Source of the DNA: Methyloligella solikamskensis
Lineage (GTDB): Bacteria; Pseudomonadota; Alphaproteobacteria; Rhizobiales; Methyloligellaceae
DNA length: 64,000 nt
NCBI RefSeq assembly: GCF_042676065.1
Contig: NZ_JBHTJO010000001.1
Span: 1,488,001-1,552,000 of the forward strand
Direction of reading: 5' to 3'
Part shown: in pieces, positions 1 through 7,062 of the stretch
Position numbering within the stretch: position 1 is the first letter of the stretch
Layout: each line of letters opens with the position of its first letter
The notes under the pieces: model-generated
Databases searched by the model: none
Told to the model about the DNA's origin: nothing
The model's input: the letters and a program-made list of their open reading frames with translations, nothing else
Program-made: the position numbers and the translations under genes

Positions 1-78
1 CTCGAAGCTGCCGGCTTCTCAGATGTCGCGCTGTTCTACGCGGCGTTCACCTGGCGGGGCTGGGTGGCCTACGCTTGA
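1..78 (+). CDS. C-terminal end of a probable SAM-dependent methyltransferase (partial)
   Basis: The window opens inside a reading frame of which only the last 25 residues are visible. They read LEAAGFSDVALFYAAFTWRG and then WVAYA before a TGA stop. The pattern of an 'aGF..v.lfy..f.wrgWva' tail is familiar from class I SAM-dependent methyltransferases, but the catalytic part lies outside the window, so the assignment rests on the tail alone. The gene is convergent with the TerC gene, with 23 bases between their stops and no clear terminator hairpin in that gap. Confidence 0.5.
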   Translation, partial: LEAAGFSDVALFYAAFTWRGWVAYA

Positions 79-101
79 GGCCGCTTCAGGCAGACCGGAC
101 G

Positions 102-1127
102 CTATTTCTCGTCCGGCTGCTTCTGCTTTGCGGATTCAGCCTCGTCCTCTTCCTTCACGCCGCTGCCGGGGATCCAGCCCGTGGGCAAAGTCTCGCCCTC
201 GCTGAGCTGGCCGCGGGTCTTAATGAGCGAGAGGATGATGGAGCCGCCGATCAGGATGACGGTCATGAGCAGGGCCCACTCGGTGGGAATGAACTTCCCG
301 CCATAGAGGTAGTTGGCGATCATCTTGAAGCCGATCACCAGCAGCACGAGCGACAGGCCGTATTTCAGATAGACGAAGCGCGGGACGATGCCGGCAAGCG
401 CGAAGTAGAGCGCACGGAGGCCCAAAATCGCGAAGACGTTGGACGTGTAGACGATGAAGGGATCGGTGGTGATGGCAATGATCGCCGGGATCGAATCCAC
501 GGCGAAGATGAGATCGGTGACCTCGATCAGCACAAGCACGAGGAAGAGGGGCGTGACGTAGAGCGCGCCCTCCTGGCGGACGAAGAAATGCTTACCGTGG
601 AAGCGGTCGGTTAGCCGGAAGCGGCTTCGGACCGCCTTCACGATGATATTGTCCTCCAGGTCCGGTTTCTCGTCGGCCACCACCAGCATCTTCACGCCCG
701 TCACAATCAGGAACGCGCCGAAGATCAGCGCCATCCAGGCGAATTCGTGGATCAGCTTCACGCCGGCGAAGATGAGAATGCCGCGCATGACGAGGGCGCC
801 AAGAATGCCCCAGAAGAGCACCCGGTGCTGATGCTGGGGGGGCACCTGGAAATAGCTGAAGATCAGGACGATGACGAAGATGTTGTCGACGCTCAGCGAC
901 TTCTCGATGAAGTAGCCGGTGAGGAAGTCGATGCCGTCCTGATGGCCTCTGAGCCAGAAAAGTCCGGCGCCGAAGATGAGCGCCAGCACGATATACATCA
1001 GGCTCAGCTTCATCGCCTCGGCGACTTTGATCTCGCGCTCCTTGCGGTGGAGAACGCCGAGATCGAACGCTAGCAGCGCCAGAACGAAGATGTTGAAGGC
1101 GATCCAGAGCCAGATGCTCGATTCCAT
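102..1127 (-). CDS. TerC/Alx-family integral membrane protein
   Basis: A 341-residue membrane protein with about nine hydrophobic segments. The conserved TerC core is clear: SLSVDNIFVIVLIF near residue 80, and EVTDLIFAVDSIPAI followed by TSNVFAILGLRALYF around residues 200-240, which hold the buried acidic residues typical of the family. TerC/Alx proteins are linked to tellurite resistance and, in better-studied cases, to manganese export; the substrate here is not known. The last 40 residues are a charged cytoplasmic tail. The start is the ATG at 1127; its ribosome binding site is weak. It is transcribed away from the lipoprotein hydrolase at 1497. No manganese-riboswitch core could be recognised upstream. 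Confidence 0.9.
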   Translation of the reverse strand: MESSIWLWIAFNIFVLALLAFDLGVLHRKEREIKVAEAMKLSLMYIVLALIFGAGLFWLRGHQDGIDFLTGYFIEKSLSVDNIFVIVLIFSYFQVPPQHQHRVLFWGILGALVMRGILIFAGVKLIHEFAWMALIFGAFLIVTGVKMLVVADEKPDLEDNIIVKAVRSRFRLTDRFHGKHFFVRQEGALYVTPLFLVLVLIEVTDLIFAVDSIPAIIAITTDPFIVYTSNVFAILGLRALYFALAGIVPRFVYLKYGLSLVLLVIGFKMIANYLYGGKFIPTEWALLMTVILIGGSIILSLIKTRGQLSEGETLPTGWIPGSGVKEEDEAESAKQKQPDEK

Positions 1128-1496
1128 TGATATGCTTTCGCTTCAATGCTCCCGAACGGGAGAGGAGTGATGGAGGTGGGCGAAGCCGGCCGTCCCTTCA
1201 AGACTGGCCTTCAAGACCGCCCCGTTGGATGCGCGCCGCACCCTAAATGCTTGTCCCTCGGCGCGCAGCTCATTTGCGCAGTCTTTCGCCCTCAGGCGCC
1301 TTTCGCGGTCCACCTCTTCTCACGGTTGGGGCCGTCCTGTCCATCGCGCGAAGGGGCTTTGATGGGGCGGCCTTCTTGAGCACCGCTTTTTGCCTGCATG
1401 AGCCGTCCTTTCGTCGTAGACTTCGCCGATATTTGAATGCGTATATTGTACGAACCGTCAGATGGCGTGACGGCTTGTATCGCGTAGGAGCCGGGG
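1128..1496. other. Divergent intergenic region between TerC and lipoprotein hydrolase
   Basis: This 369-base gap must hold the promoters of two divergent genes. No convincing promoter boxes, riboswitch or terminator could be assigned. A 35-codon frame on the minus strand (1292-1399) has an AAGGA-like ribosome binding site, but its product is charged and unlike anything I recognise, so it is not called. Confidence 0.4.
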
Positions 1497-2654
1497 GTGG
1501 ATCAGCAAAGTGCATGTAGGCGCGCGCTTCGCGTTGCGCCAGAGGGGGGCGCCTCTTGGGTTGCCTTTGCGCTCGCTCTTTTCCTGCTCACCGGCTGCGC
1601 CGGCCGTCCTGGGCCGGAGGTGCTGGCCCCGGTTTCCGCAAGCGTGCCGGAGACCCAAACGGTCACGGTCTATGTGGCGACCACTCGGGCGCGGGCCGCG
1701 GCCGACAGCAATGTCTTCACCGATCAGCCGGCGCGGGGGCTGAACTACGCCGCCTTCACCATTTCCATTCCTCCCGGGCATCAGCCCGGCGCCATCGAAT
1801 GGCCCAAGGGGGCGGGGGATCCGTCCCGCGACTTCGTGGTGGTCGAGCAGCAGCGTCTCGACCGGGAAAGCTTCCGGCGTCTGACCCTGGCGGAGACCCG
1901 AGAGCGGCGCACGGGTCGCTACGGCGTCTTCGTGCATGGCTACAACAACAATTTCCAAGAGGCGCTCTTCCGGGTTGCCCAGATGGCGAACGATTCCGGC
2001 CATCGCGGCACGACCGTCCTGTTCGACTGGCCTTCCGCCGCGAAGGTCTCGGGCTATGTGACCGACAAGGACAACGCCACCTATTCGCGGGACGGGCTGG
2101 TCGACACGCTGACCCTTCTGGCCCGGCAGCCGGGCACGAAAGAAGTGACCCTGTTCGGCCACAGCATGGGTGGATGGCTGACGGTGGAATCGGTGCGTCA
2201 GCTTCGGCTCATGCGCCGCAACGATGTGATCGCCAAGCTGAACGTGATCCTGGCCGCGCCCGATATCGATGTCGCGGTCTTCATCTCGCAGCTCGAGGTG
2301 ATCGGTCCCCTGAAGCCGCCGCTCACGGTGCTGGTCTCCCGGGACGACAAGGCGCTCAGCTTCTCCAGCCGTATCGCTGGAGACCGCCAGCGGCTCGGCG
2401 CCATCGACGTCAACAGCCCGCTGGTGCAGGAGGCCGCCGCGAAGGGCCATGTTCAGGTGGTCGATATCTCCAGCCTGGAGGCGACCAGCGGCATGAACCA
2501 CGACCGCTACGTGGAGTTCGTCGCGCTCTACCCGAGCGTTCGCAATCAGGCGCAAGCCAGCACCTCGCGTTCGGCCGGTACGTTCGTTTTCAACGATCTC
2601 GCCGGCAGGCTCCCCAACCCGTTCACGCCCGCCCAGGCTGCGACTGCGGAGTAG
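1497..2654 (+). CDS. Lipoprotein alpha/beta hydrolase (DUF900-type esterase/lipase)
   Basis: A 385-residue predicted lipoprotein. The start is a GTG preceded by TAGGAG. A hydrophobic segment ends in the lipobox LTGC at about residues 30-33, so the mature protein should be anchored by a lipidated cysteine. The catalytic domain shows FVHGYNNNF (oxyanion region), the nucleophile elbow GHSMGGW, and a late histidine in SGMNHDRYVEF. This matches the DUF900 / alpha-beta hydrolase family often found as cell-envelope lipoproteins in Rhizobiales. The substrate cannot be inferred. The next gene starts only 10 bases downstream, suggesting co-transcription with the Rid protein. Confidence 0.88.
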   Translation: MDQQSACRRALRVAPEGGASWVAFALALFLLTGCAGRPGPEVLAPVSASVPETQTVTVYVATTRARAAADSNVFTDQPARGLNYAAFTISIPPGHQPGAIEWPKGAGDPSRDFVVVEQQRLDRESFRRLTLAETRERRTGRYGVFVHGYNNNFQEALFRVAQMANDSGHRGTTVLFDWPSAAKVSGYVTDKDNATYSRDGLVDTLTLLARQPGTKEVTLFGHSMGGWLTVESVRQLRLMRRNDVIAKLNVILAAPDIDVAVFISQLEVIGPLKPPLTVLVSRDDKALSFSSRIAGDRQRLGAIDVNSPLVQEAAAKGHVQVVDISSLEATSGMNHDRYVEFVALYPSVRNQAQASTSRSAGTFVFNDLAGRLPNPFTPAQAATAE

Positions 2655-2664
2655 CTCTGCGCCC

Positions 2665-3072
2665 ATGCCTCGAAAGACTCTCCAGCCCCCGGAGCTCTTC
2701 GACAGCAGGGCGTGGGGTTTTTCTCAAGTCGTGATCAGCGAGCCCGGCCGGATCGTCAATATCGCGGGGCAGGTGCCGTGGGATGCCGAGGGCAAGCCGA
2801 ACGCGGACGGGCTCGAGGCGCAGTTCCGCCAGGTTCTGAAGCAGGTGTTTATCGCCGTGGAGGCCGCAGGCGGAACGCCGGACGATCTCCAGATCCTCAG
2901 GTTCTATATCCGCGATTTCCATTCCGGTCCGGATGCCGACGTGATCGCGAAGGTGCTCATCGAGACGTTCGGGCGCAACAATCCTCCCGCGTCCTCCTGG
3001 ATCGGCGTGGATGCGCTGGCCCAGCCCGACTATCTGATCGAAGTCGAAGCCATGGCGGTCATTCCGGCTTGA
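2665..3072 (+). CDS. RidA/YjgF/YER057c/UK114-family protein, atypical
   Basis: A 135-residue protein of Rid fold length, with the core NIAGQVPWDAEGK and the C-terminal signature PASSWIGVDAL followed by YLIEVEAMAVIPA. Enzymatically active RidA imine deaminases carry an arginine in the motif PARS.V.V; here the aligned position is serine (PASSWIGV). The protein therefore more likely belongs to a Rid subgroup without the RidA deaminase activity. It follows the lipoprotein hydrolase by 10 bases. Its ribosome binding site is weak, consistent with translational coupling. The fold assignment is secure; the biochemical role is open. Confidence 0.88.
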   Translation: MPRKTLQPPELFDSRAWGFSQVVISEPGRIVNIAGQVPWDAEGKPNADGLEAQFRQVLKQVFIAVEAAGGTPDDLQILRFYIRDFHSGPDADVIAKVLIETFGRNNPPASSWIGVDALAQPDYLIEVEAMAVIPA

Positions 3073-3201
3073 GCGTCGTGCCCGGGCCCAGGCGGCCGTA
3101 GGACAGGCGCCAGCACCCGCTTCCTTTTGCGCCTTCCGCCCCCATCTACGGGAAACCGGCTCGATCGCTGAGCCGGAGTTCGACGCCCCGGAGGACAGAG
3201 C

Positions 3202-4149
3202 ATGGTTTCCGACGATCAATCCGATTGGCCGCTTCTCTCATACCAAGCCGAACACGAGACGTTCGAGGCGCTCCATCTGATGACCCAGATCGTCGGCAAG
3301 GTGCGGCTCGCGCTGACGCCGTGGATCAACCACAGCTGGCAGGTGACGCTCTATCTCAGCGCCGTGGGGCTCAGCACCGGCGCGATCCCTTATGGTGGTG
3401 GCGCGTTCGATCTTGAGTTCGATCTGATCCGGCATCGTCTGACGCTCCGGACCAGCGCCGGCCATCGTGATGAGATCCCGCTTGGTGCACCATCGATTGC
3501 CGACTTCCATGCCGCTGTGGTGGAAATGCTCGGCAAGGCCGGGATCGATGTCGCTTTCGATGGGAAGCCGAACGAGGTGCCGGATGCGGTGCCGTTTGCA
3601 CGGGACGACCGGCCGCGCCGCTACGATCCTGATGCGGCCTACCGTTTGTGGCGGGCGTGGCTCAGAACCGATGAGGTCTTCACGCGATTCCGGTCGGCCT
3701 TTCTCGGCAAGGTAAGCCCGGTGCATTTCTTCTGGGGCAGCTTCGACCTTGCGGTTACGCGGTTCTCGGGCCGGCCAGCACCGCTGCATCCCGGCGGCGT
3801 GCCGAACCTGCCGGACGACGTGGCGCAGGAAGCTTATTCCCATGAGGTCTCCAGCGCCGGATTCTGGTCTGGCGGACCCGATGCGCCGTTCCCGCTCTTC
3901 TATTCTTACGCCTATCCAGAGCCGCCCGGATTTCGGGACGCCAAGGGCCTGCCGGAGGGCGCCAGCTTCCATGAGGGCATGGGTGAATACGTGATGTCCT
4001 ACGAGGCGGTTCGAACGGCGGCCGATCCGGACGCTGCGCTGCTCCAGTTTCTGCAAGCCACCTACGCCGCTGCGGCCGATGGCGGCGGCTGGGACCGTCG
4101 GGCCCTGGAATGCGAGATCGGGCGGCCAGGGGTGGTGCGTCCGTTCTGA
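3202..4149 (+). CDS. DUF5996-family protein
   Basis: A 315-residue soluble protein whose sequence matches the DUF5996 pattern throughout. Recognisable blocks are LHLMTQIVGKVRLALTPWIN near the N terminus, VHFFWGSFDLAVTRFSGRPA in the middle, then EAYSHEVSSAGFW and YEAVRTAADPDAALLQFLQ near the C terminus. No function is established for the family and no signal peptide or membrane segment is visible. The ATG is preceded by GGAGGACAG at good spacing. It sits alone between the Rid gene (129 bases upstream) and the hydrolase at 4315. Confidence 0.88.
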   Translation: MVSDDQSDWPLLSYQAEHETFEALHLMTQIVGKVRLALTPWINHSWQVTLYLSAVGLSTGAIPYGGGAFDLEFDLIRHRLTLRTSAGHRDEIPLGAPSIADFHAAVVEMLGKAGIDVAFDGKPNEVPDAVPFARDDRPRRYDPDAAYRLWRAWLRTDEVFTRFRSAFLGKVSPVHFFWGSFDLAVTRFSGRPAPLHPGGVPNLPDDVAQEAYSHEVSSAGFWSGGPDAPFPLFYSYAYPEPPGFRDAKGLPEGASFHEGMGEYVMSYEAVRTAADPDAALLQFLQATYAAAADGGGWDRRALECEIGRPGVVRPF

Positions 4150-4285
4150 AGTTCTAAGCCCGATTGAGCTGCGCCATTTCGTCTTTGCAGCTGCACAATA
4201 TTGCGTCACACGGGCGTCTTGTAACTCGCTTGATCTCTCCCAATTGCTGTTGACCCGCTCGACCGGCGCAAGCGTTCGGCCAAGC

Positions 4286-4313
4286 GGAATTCCCTGCATA
4301 AGAGGAGAATTCC
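4286..4313 (+). promoter_or_regulatory. Inverted repeat enclosing the ribosome binding site
   Basis: Perfect 7-bp arms GGAATTC (4286-4292) and GAATTCC (4307-4313) lie on either side of the AAGAGGAG ribosome binding site, ending directly before the ATG at 4315. In RNA the arms could form a small hairpin that holds the binding site in its loop. This could modulate translation of the hydrolase, or could simply be chance. Confidence 0.4.
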
Positions 4314-4314
4314 C

Positions 4315-5139
4315 ATGCCATTTGTCACCACAAAAGACGGCGTCGAGATCTTCTACAAGGATTGGGGTGATGGACAGCCCATCGTGTTCAGCCATGGCTG
4401 GCCGCTTTCGGCGGACGATTGGGATCCGCAGATGATGTTCTTCCTTGAGAAGGGCTATCGCGTCATCGCCCATGACCGGCGGGGCCACGGACGCTCATCC
4501 CAGGTCGATAGCGGTCACGACATGGACCATTACGCCGACGACCTGGCGGCGGTCACCGAGGCGCTCGATCTGAAAGATGCGATCCATGTGGGCCACTCCA
4601 CCGGCGGCGGCGAGGTGATCCACTACATCGCCCGTCACGGCGATTCCCGGGTGGCCAAGGCGGCGATCATCTCTGCGGTGCCGCCGCTGATGGTGAAGAC
4701 CGACGCAAACCCGGAAGGCACACCGAAGGAGGTGTTCGACGATTTCCAGAAGCAGCTCGCGGAAAACCGGGCGAAGTTCTTCTACGACGTGCCGGCGGGG
4801 CCGTTCTACGGCTTCAATAAGGACGGCGTGGAGACCATCCCGGGCAATGTCTGGAACTGGTGGCGGCAGGGTATGATGGGCGGCGCCAAGGCCCATTACG
4901 ACGGCATCGTTGCCTTCTCCCAGACCGACTTCACCGAGGACCTGAAGGCGGTCGAGGTGCCGGTGCTGGTGATGCACAGCGAGGCCGACCAGATCGTGCC
5001 TTACGTCGCTTCGGGTCCGAAATCCGCCGAGCTTCTGCCCAATGGCACGCTTAAGACCTACAAGGACTACCCTCACGGGATGATCACTACCCAGGCCGAC
5101 GTGATCAACGCCGACCTGCTGGACTTCTTCACAAGCTAG
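4315..5139 (+). CDS. Alpha/beta hydrolase, non-heme chloroperoxidase-like
   Basis: A 274-residue cytosolic hydrolase of the length usual for cofactor-free (non-heme) haloperoxidases/esterases. It shows FSHGWPLSADDWD (oxyanion hole), HDRRGHGRSSQ, the nucleophile motif VGHSTGGGE with the catalytic serine near residue 96, an acidic residue in HSEADQIVPY and the late histidine in DYPHGM. This family hydrolyses esters and can form peracids; halogenation is a side reaction, so the name does not prove a halogen substrate. A strong AAGAGGAG site sits before the ATG. It appears to be a single-gene unit. Confidence 0.88.
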   Translation: MPFVTTKDGVEIFYKDWGDGQPIVFSHGWPLSADDWDPQMMFFLEKGYRVIAHDRRGHGRSSQVDSGHDMDHYADDLAAVTEALDLKDAIHVGHSTGGGEVIHYIARHGDSRVAKAAIISAVPPLMVKTDANPEGTPKEVFDDFQKQLAENRAKFFYDVPAGPFYGFNKDGVETIPGNVWNWWRQGMMGGAKAHYDGIVAFSQTDFTEDLKAVEVPVLVMHSEADQIVPYVASGPKSAELLPNGTLKTYKDYPHGMITTQADVINADLLDFFTS

Positions 5140-5266
5140 GTCACAAGGGCGGCGAGGCGGGTAGGGGCGGTTCTGCCTTCCGTTCCGCTTCGCCCAAACG
5201 CCGATCGTCCGGAGTCTCTAACCTTCGGTTGCAGAAATCCCTTGCGCTGGCTTTGTCGACGTGCTT

Positions 5267-5283
5267 ACTTTGCGTTACAAAGT
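5267..5283. promoter_or_regulatory. 17-bp palindrome, candidate operator site 1
   Basis: ACTTTGCGTTACAAAGT is an inverted repeat with 6-bp perfect arms (ACTTTG and CAAAGT) around five bases, ending 15 bases before the membrane-protein ATG. A second copy in inverse orientation, 14 of 17 bases identical, lies at 6297-6313. The spacing and repetition suggest a binding site for the winged-helix regulator encoded at 5903. Confidence 0.55.
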
Positions 5284-5298
5284 TTGGGGAGGGACGCA

Positions 5299-5913
5299 AT
5301 GCGCGATTACGATAAAGCCCTGTCGGACATTGCCGACATTCGGAGCAAGGTTGCGGCGAGCACCACGTTCAAGGGGCTCGGGCCCGCGGCGCTCGGCATC
5401 ACCGGTCTAATGGCGCTGGCCATGGGGATCGGCCAAAGCCTGTTCCTCACCGATCCGCTCGATGTCCCGCTCATCTTCTTCGGCGGTTGGGTCGTCATTG
5501 CCGTGATCAGCGTGGCGCTGATTGGCATGGAGATGGTGGTCCGCTCCCGGCGTGAGCATGGCGGGCTTGCCGACTCCATGATCCTCAATGCCGTGCACCA
5601 GTTCCTGCCGGCAGGCGCTGCGGGCGCGGCACTCGGCGCCATCTTCCTGCGGTTCGCTCCCGACAATGTCTGGATGCTGCCCGGTCTTTGGGAGCTGCTG
5701 GTCAGCCTCGGCCTGTTTGCCGCGCTGCCGTCTCTGCCGCGCACCGTTGCGCTCGCCGGGGCGTGGTACTTCGTCAGCGGGTGCGCCGTCCTCATGTGGG
5801 GTGCAGACGACCAGTCGCTGTCGCCCCTGATGATGGGGATCCCCTTTGCCATCGGCCAGCTGCTGCTCGCCGCGATCATCTATCAGAGCTATGGAGAGAG
5901 CGATGTCTCGTGA
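5299..5913 (+). CDS. Hypothetical polytopic membrane protein
   Basis: A 204-residue protein with about six hydrophobic stretches, for example VIAVISVALIGMEMVV near residue 70 and GIPFAIGQLLLAAIIY near the C terminus. The N terminus (MRDYDKALSDIADIRSKV) is a short soluble helix. I do not recognise a named domain. The ATG at 5299 is chosen over an upstream in-frame start because it has GGGGAGGG eight bases before it. The stop overlaps the start of the winged-helix regulator by 11 bases, so the two are translationally coupled and probably functionally linked, with the membrane protein a candidate sensor or target of that regulator. Confidence 0.8.
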   Translation: MRDYDKALSDIADIRSKVAASTTFKGLGPAALGITGLMALAMGIGQSLFLTDPLDVPLIFFGGWVVIAVISVALIGMEMVVRSRREHGGLADSMILNAVHQFLPAGAAGAALGAIFLRFAPDNVWMLPGLWELLVSLGLFAALPSLPRTVALAGAWYFVSGCAVLMWGADDQSLSPLMMGIPFAIGQLLLAAIIYQSYGESDVS

Positions 5914-6274
5914 ACGTTCCGCGCCTTACGCCTATGAGGGGCTGGACCGGGTCATCCACGAGAAGGCCCGGCTCGGAATCCTGACCTCCCTGATCGGTCA
6001 CCCGAAAGGGCTCAGCTTCGGCGACCTGAAGCGGCTTTGCGGCCTGACCGACGGCAATCTGTCCCGTCATCTTCAGGTGCTGGAGGAGACCGGGCTCGTT
6101 CAGATCGACAAGCGTTTCGAGGGCAAGCGGCCGCTCACCACATGCCGTCTCACGCCCGCTGGCCGTGAGCGCTTTCTCGACTATGTCGCCGAGCTGGAGC
6201 GCGTGGTGCGCGACGCCGCGGATGTGAGCGCTCGCGTGGACAACGATCCGATGTTGAAACCCCGAGGCGCTTAG
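5903..6274 (+). CDS. Winged-helix transcriptional regulator (HTH_34 / MarR-ArsR-like)
   Basis: A 123-residue single-domain regulator. The pattern LDRVIHEKARLGILTSLIG, then LKRLCGLTDGNLSRHLQVLE (recognition helix region), then GLVQIDKRFEGKRPLTTCRL and TPAGRERFLDYVAELE matches the HTH_34 winged-helix family. Regulators of this type usually bind short palindromes as dimers. The ATG at 5903 lies within the end of the membrane-protein gene (11-base overlap) after GGAGAGAG. The stop codon TAG lies in the loop of an intrinsic terminator. Two near-identical palindromes at 5267 and 6297 are its likely targets, implying autoregulation and control of the UppS paralog. Confidence 0.88.
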   Translation: MSRERSAPYAYEGLDRVIHEKARLGILTSLIGHPKGLSFGDLKRLCGLTDGNLSRHLQVLEETGLVQIDKRFEGKRPLTTCRLTPAGRERFLDYVAELERVVRDAADVSARVDNDPMLKPRGA

Positions 6275-6288
6275 TCGCCTCTTTTTTT
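6264..6288 (+). terminator. Intrinsic terminator overlapping the regulator stop codon
   Basis: GAGGCG (6264-6269) and CGCCTC (6276-6281) form a perfect 6-bp stem around CTTAGT, followed by seven T residues. The regulator's TAG stop is in the loop. The UppS-paralog ATG follows only 16 bases later, so the terminator sits inside what otherwise looks like one operon. Confidence 0.7.
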
Positions 6289-6296
6289 GCCAGGAG

Positions 6297-6313
6297 ACTT
6301 TACAATGCAAAGT
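6297..6313. promoter_or_regulatory. 17-bp palindrome on the UppS-paralog start codon, candidate operator site 2
   Basis: ACTTTACAATGCAAAGT has ACTTT and AAAGT arms and contains the ATG at 6305-6307. Its reverse complement, ACTTTGCATTGTAAAGT, matches site 1 (5267-5283) at 14 of 17 positions. A bound regulator here would block elongation into, or transcription start near, the coding sequence. Confidence 0.55.
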
Positions 6314-7006
6314 GCACTGCAGAGCAGACTTCATGTTGGATTGATCATGGATGGCAATGGACGCTGGGCCAAAGAGCAGGGGCTGCCGCGCAGCCACGGT
6401 CATCAGGCCGGGGTCCGGGCGGTGCGGTCGGTGGTCGATGCTGCGCAGGCAGCGGGGATTGGCACGCTGACTCTCTATGCGTTCTCCAGCGACAACTGGC
6501 GCCGGCCGAATGCGGAGGTCGCCGTCCTGATGCGCCTCCTGCAGAGCTATCTCGACCGAGAGGTCGGCAATCTCAAAGGGCAGGGGATTCGGCTCTCCTT
6601 CATCGGGCGGCGTGAGCGGCTCGCCCGTAGTCTGCTGGACCGGATCACCTGGGCCGAAGGGGCGACCGCCGAGTGTGAGCGGATGCATCTGCGGGTGGCG
6701 GTCGATTATTCGGGGCGGGACGCGATCCAGATGGCGGCGCGCCAGGCCGATACCGTCATGTCGCGGGCGGCCTTCGGTCGGCTCGTGACGGGCGACGGCG
6801 CGCCGGATGTGGATCTCTTGATCCGCACCGGCGGCGAGAAGCGGCTGAGCGACTTCCTTCTCTGGGAGTGTGCCTATGCGGAGCTCTTCTTCACCGACTG
6901 CATGTGGCCGGATTTCGGGTCCGACGAGCTGAACGCCGCGCTCGCCGAGTTCGGCAGGCGGCAGCGGCGCTTCGGCGGTCTGGCGCAGGAGTCACAAGCT
7001 GCCTGA
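6305..7006 (+). CDS. Short polyprenyl (undecaprenyl-type) diphosphate synthase paralog
   Basis: A 233-residue cis-prenyltransferase. The catalytic aspartate motif IMDGNGRWAKEQGLPRSHGH, the substrate loop LYAFSSDNWRRPNAEV, and DLLIRTGGEKRLSDFLLWE with ELFFTDCMWPDF are all present. It departs from housekeeping UppS in the central part, for example VAVDYSGRDAI where E. coli has AANYGGRWDI. Housekeeping uppS normally lies with frr and cdsA, which are absent here, so this is probably a second, specialised enzyme. The ATG at 6305 follows CCAGGAGAC; it lies inside operator site 2. Association with the regulator and membrane protein suggests an inducible role in envelope or isoprenoid lipid metabolism. 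Confidence 0.85.
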   Translation: MQSALQSRLHVGLIMDGNGRWAKEQGLPRSHGHQAGVRAVRSVVDAAQAAGIGTLTLYAFSSDNWRRPNAEVAVLMRLLQSYLDREVGNLKGQGIRLSFIGRRERLARSLLDRITWAEGATAECERMHLRVAVDYSGRDAIQMAARQADTVMSRAAFGRLVTGDGAPDVDLLIRTGGEKRLSDFLLWECAYAELFFTDCMWPDFGSDELNAALAEFGRRQRRFGGLAQESQAA

Positions 7007-7062
7007 GAGCAAGCGTTCCCGGTTCATCTTCTTCTGAAACTCGATTTGCTAGGACGATTTCC

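Noticed and set aside
1292..1399. 35-codon minus-strand frame with an AAGGA-like site
   Set aside because: No recognisable product, charged low-information sequence, no conservation evidence available.
1128..1400. yybP-ykoY manganese riboswitch upstream of TerC
   Set aside because: TerC/Alx genes often carry it, but the conserved GGGGAGUA core and paired loops could not be found on the minus strand.
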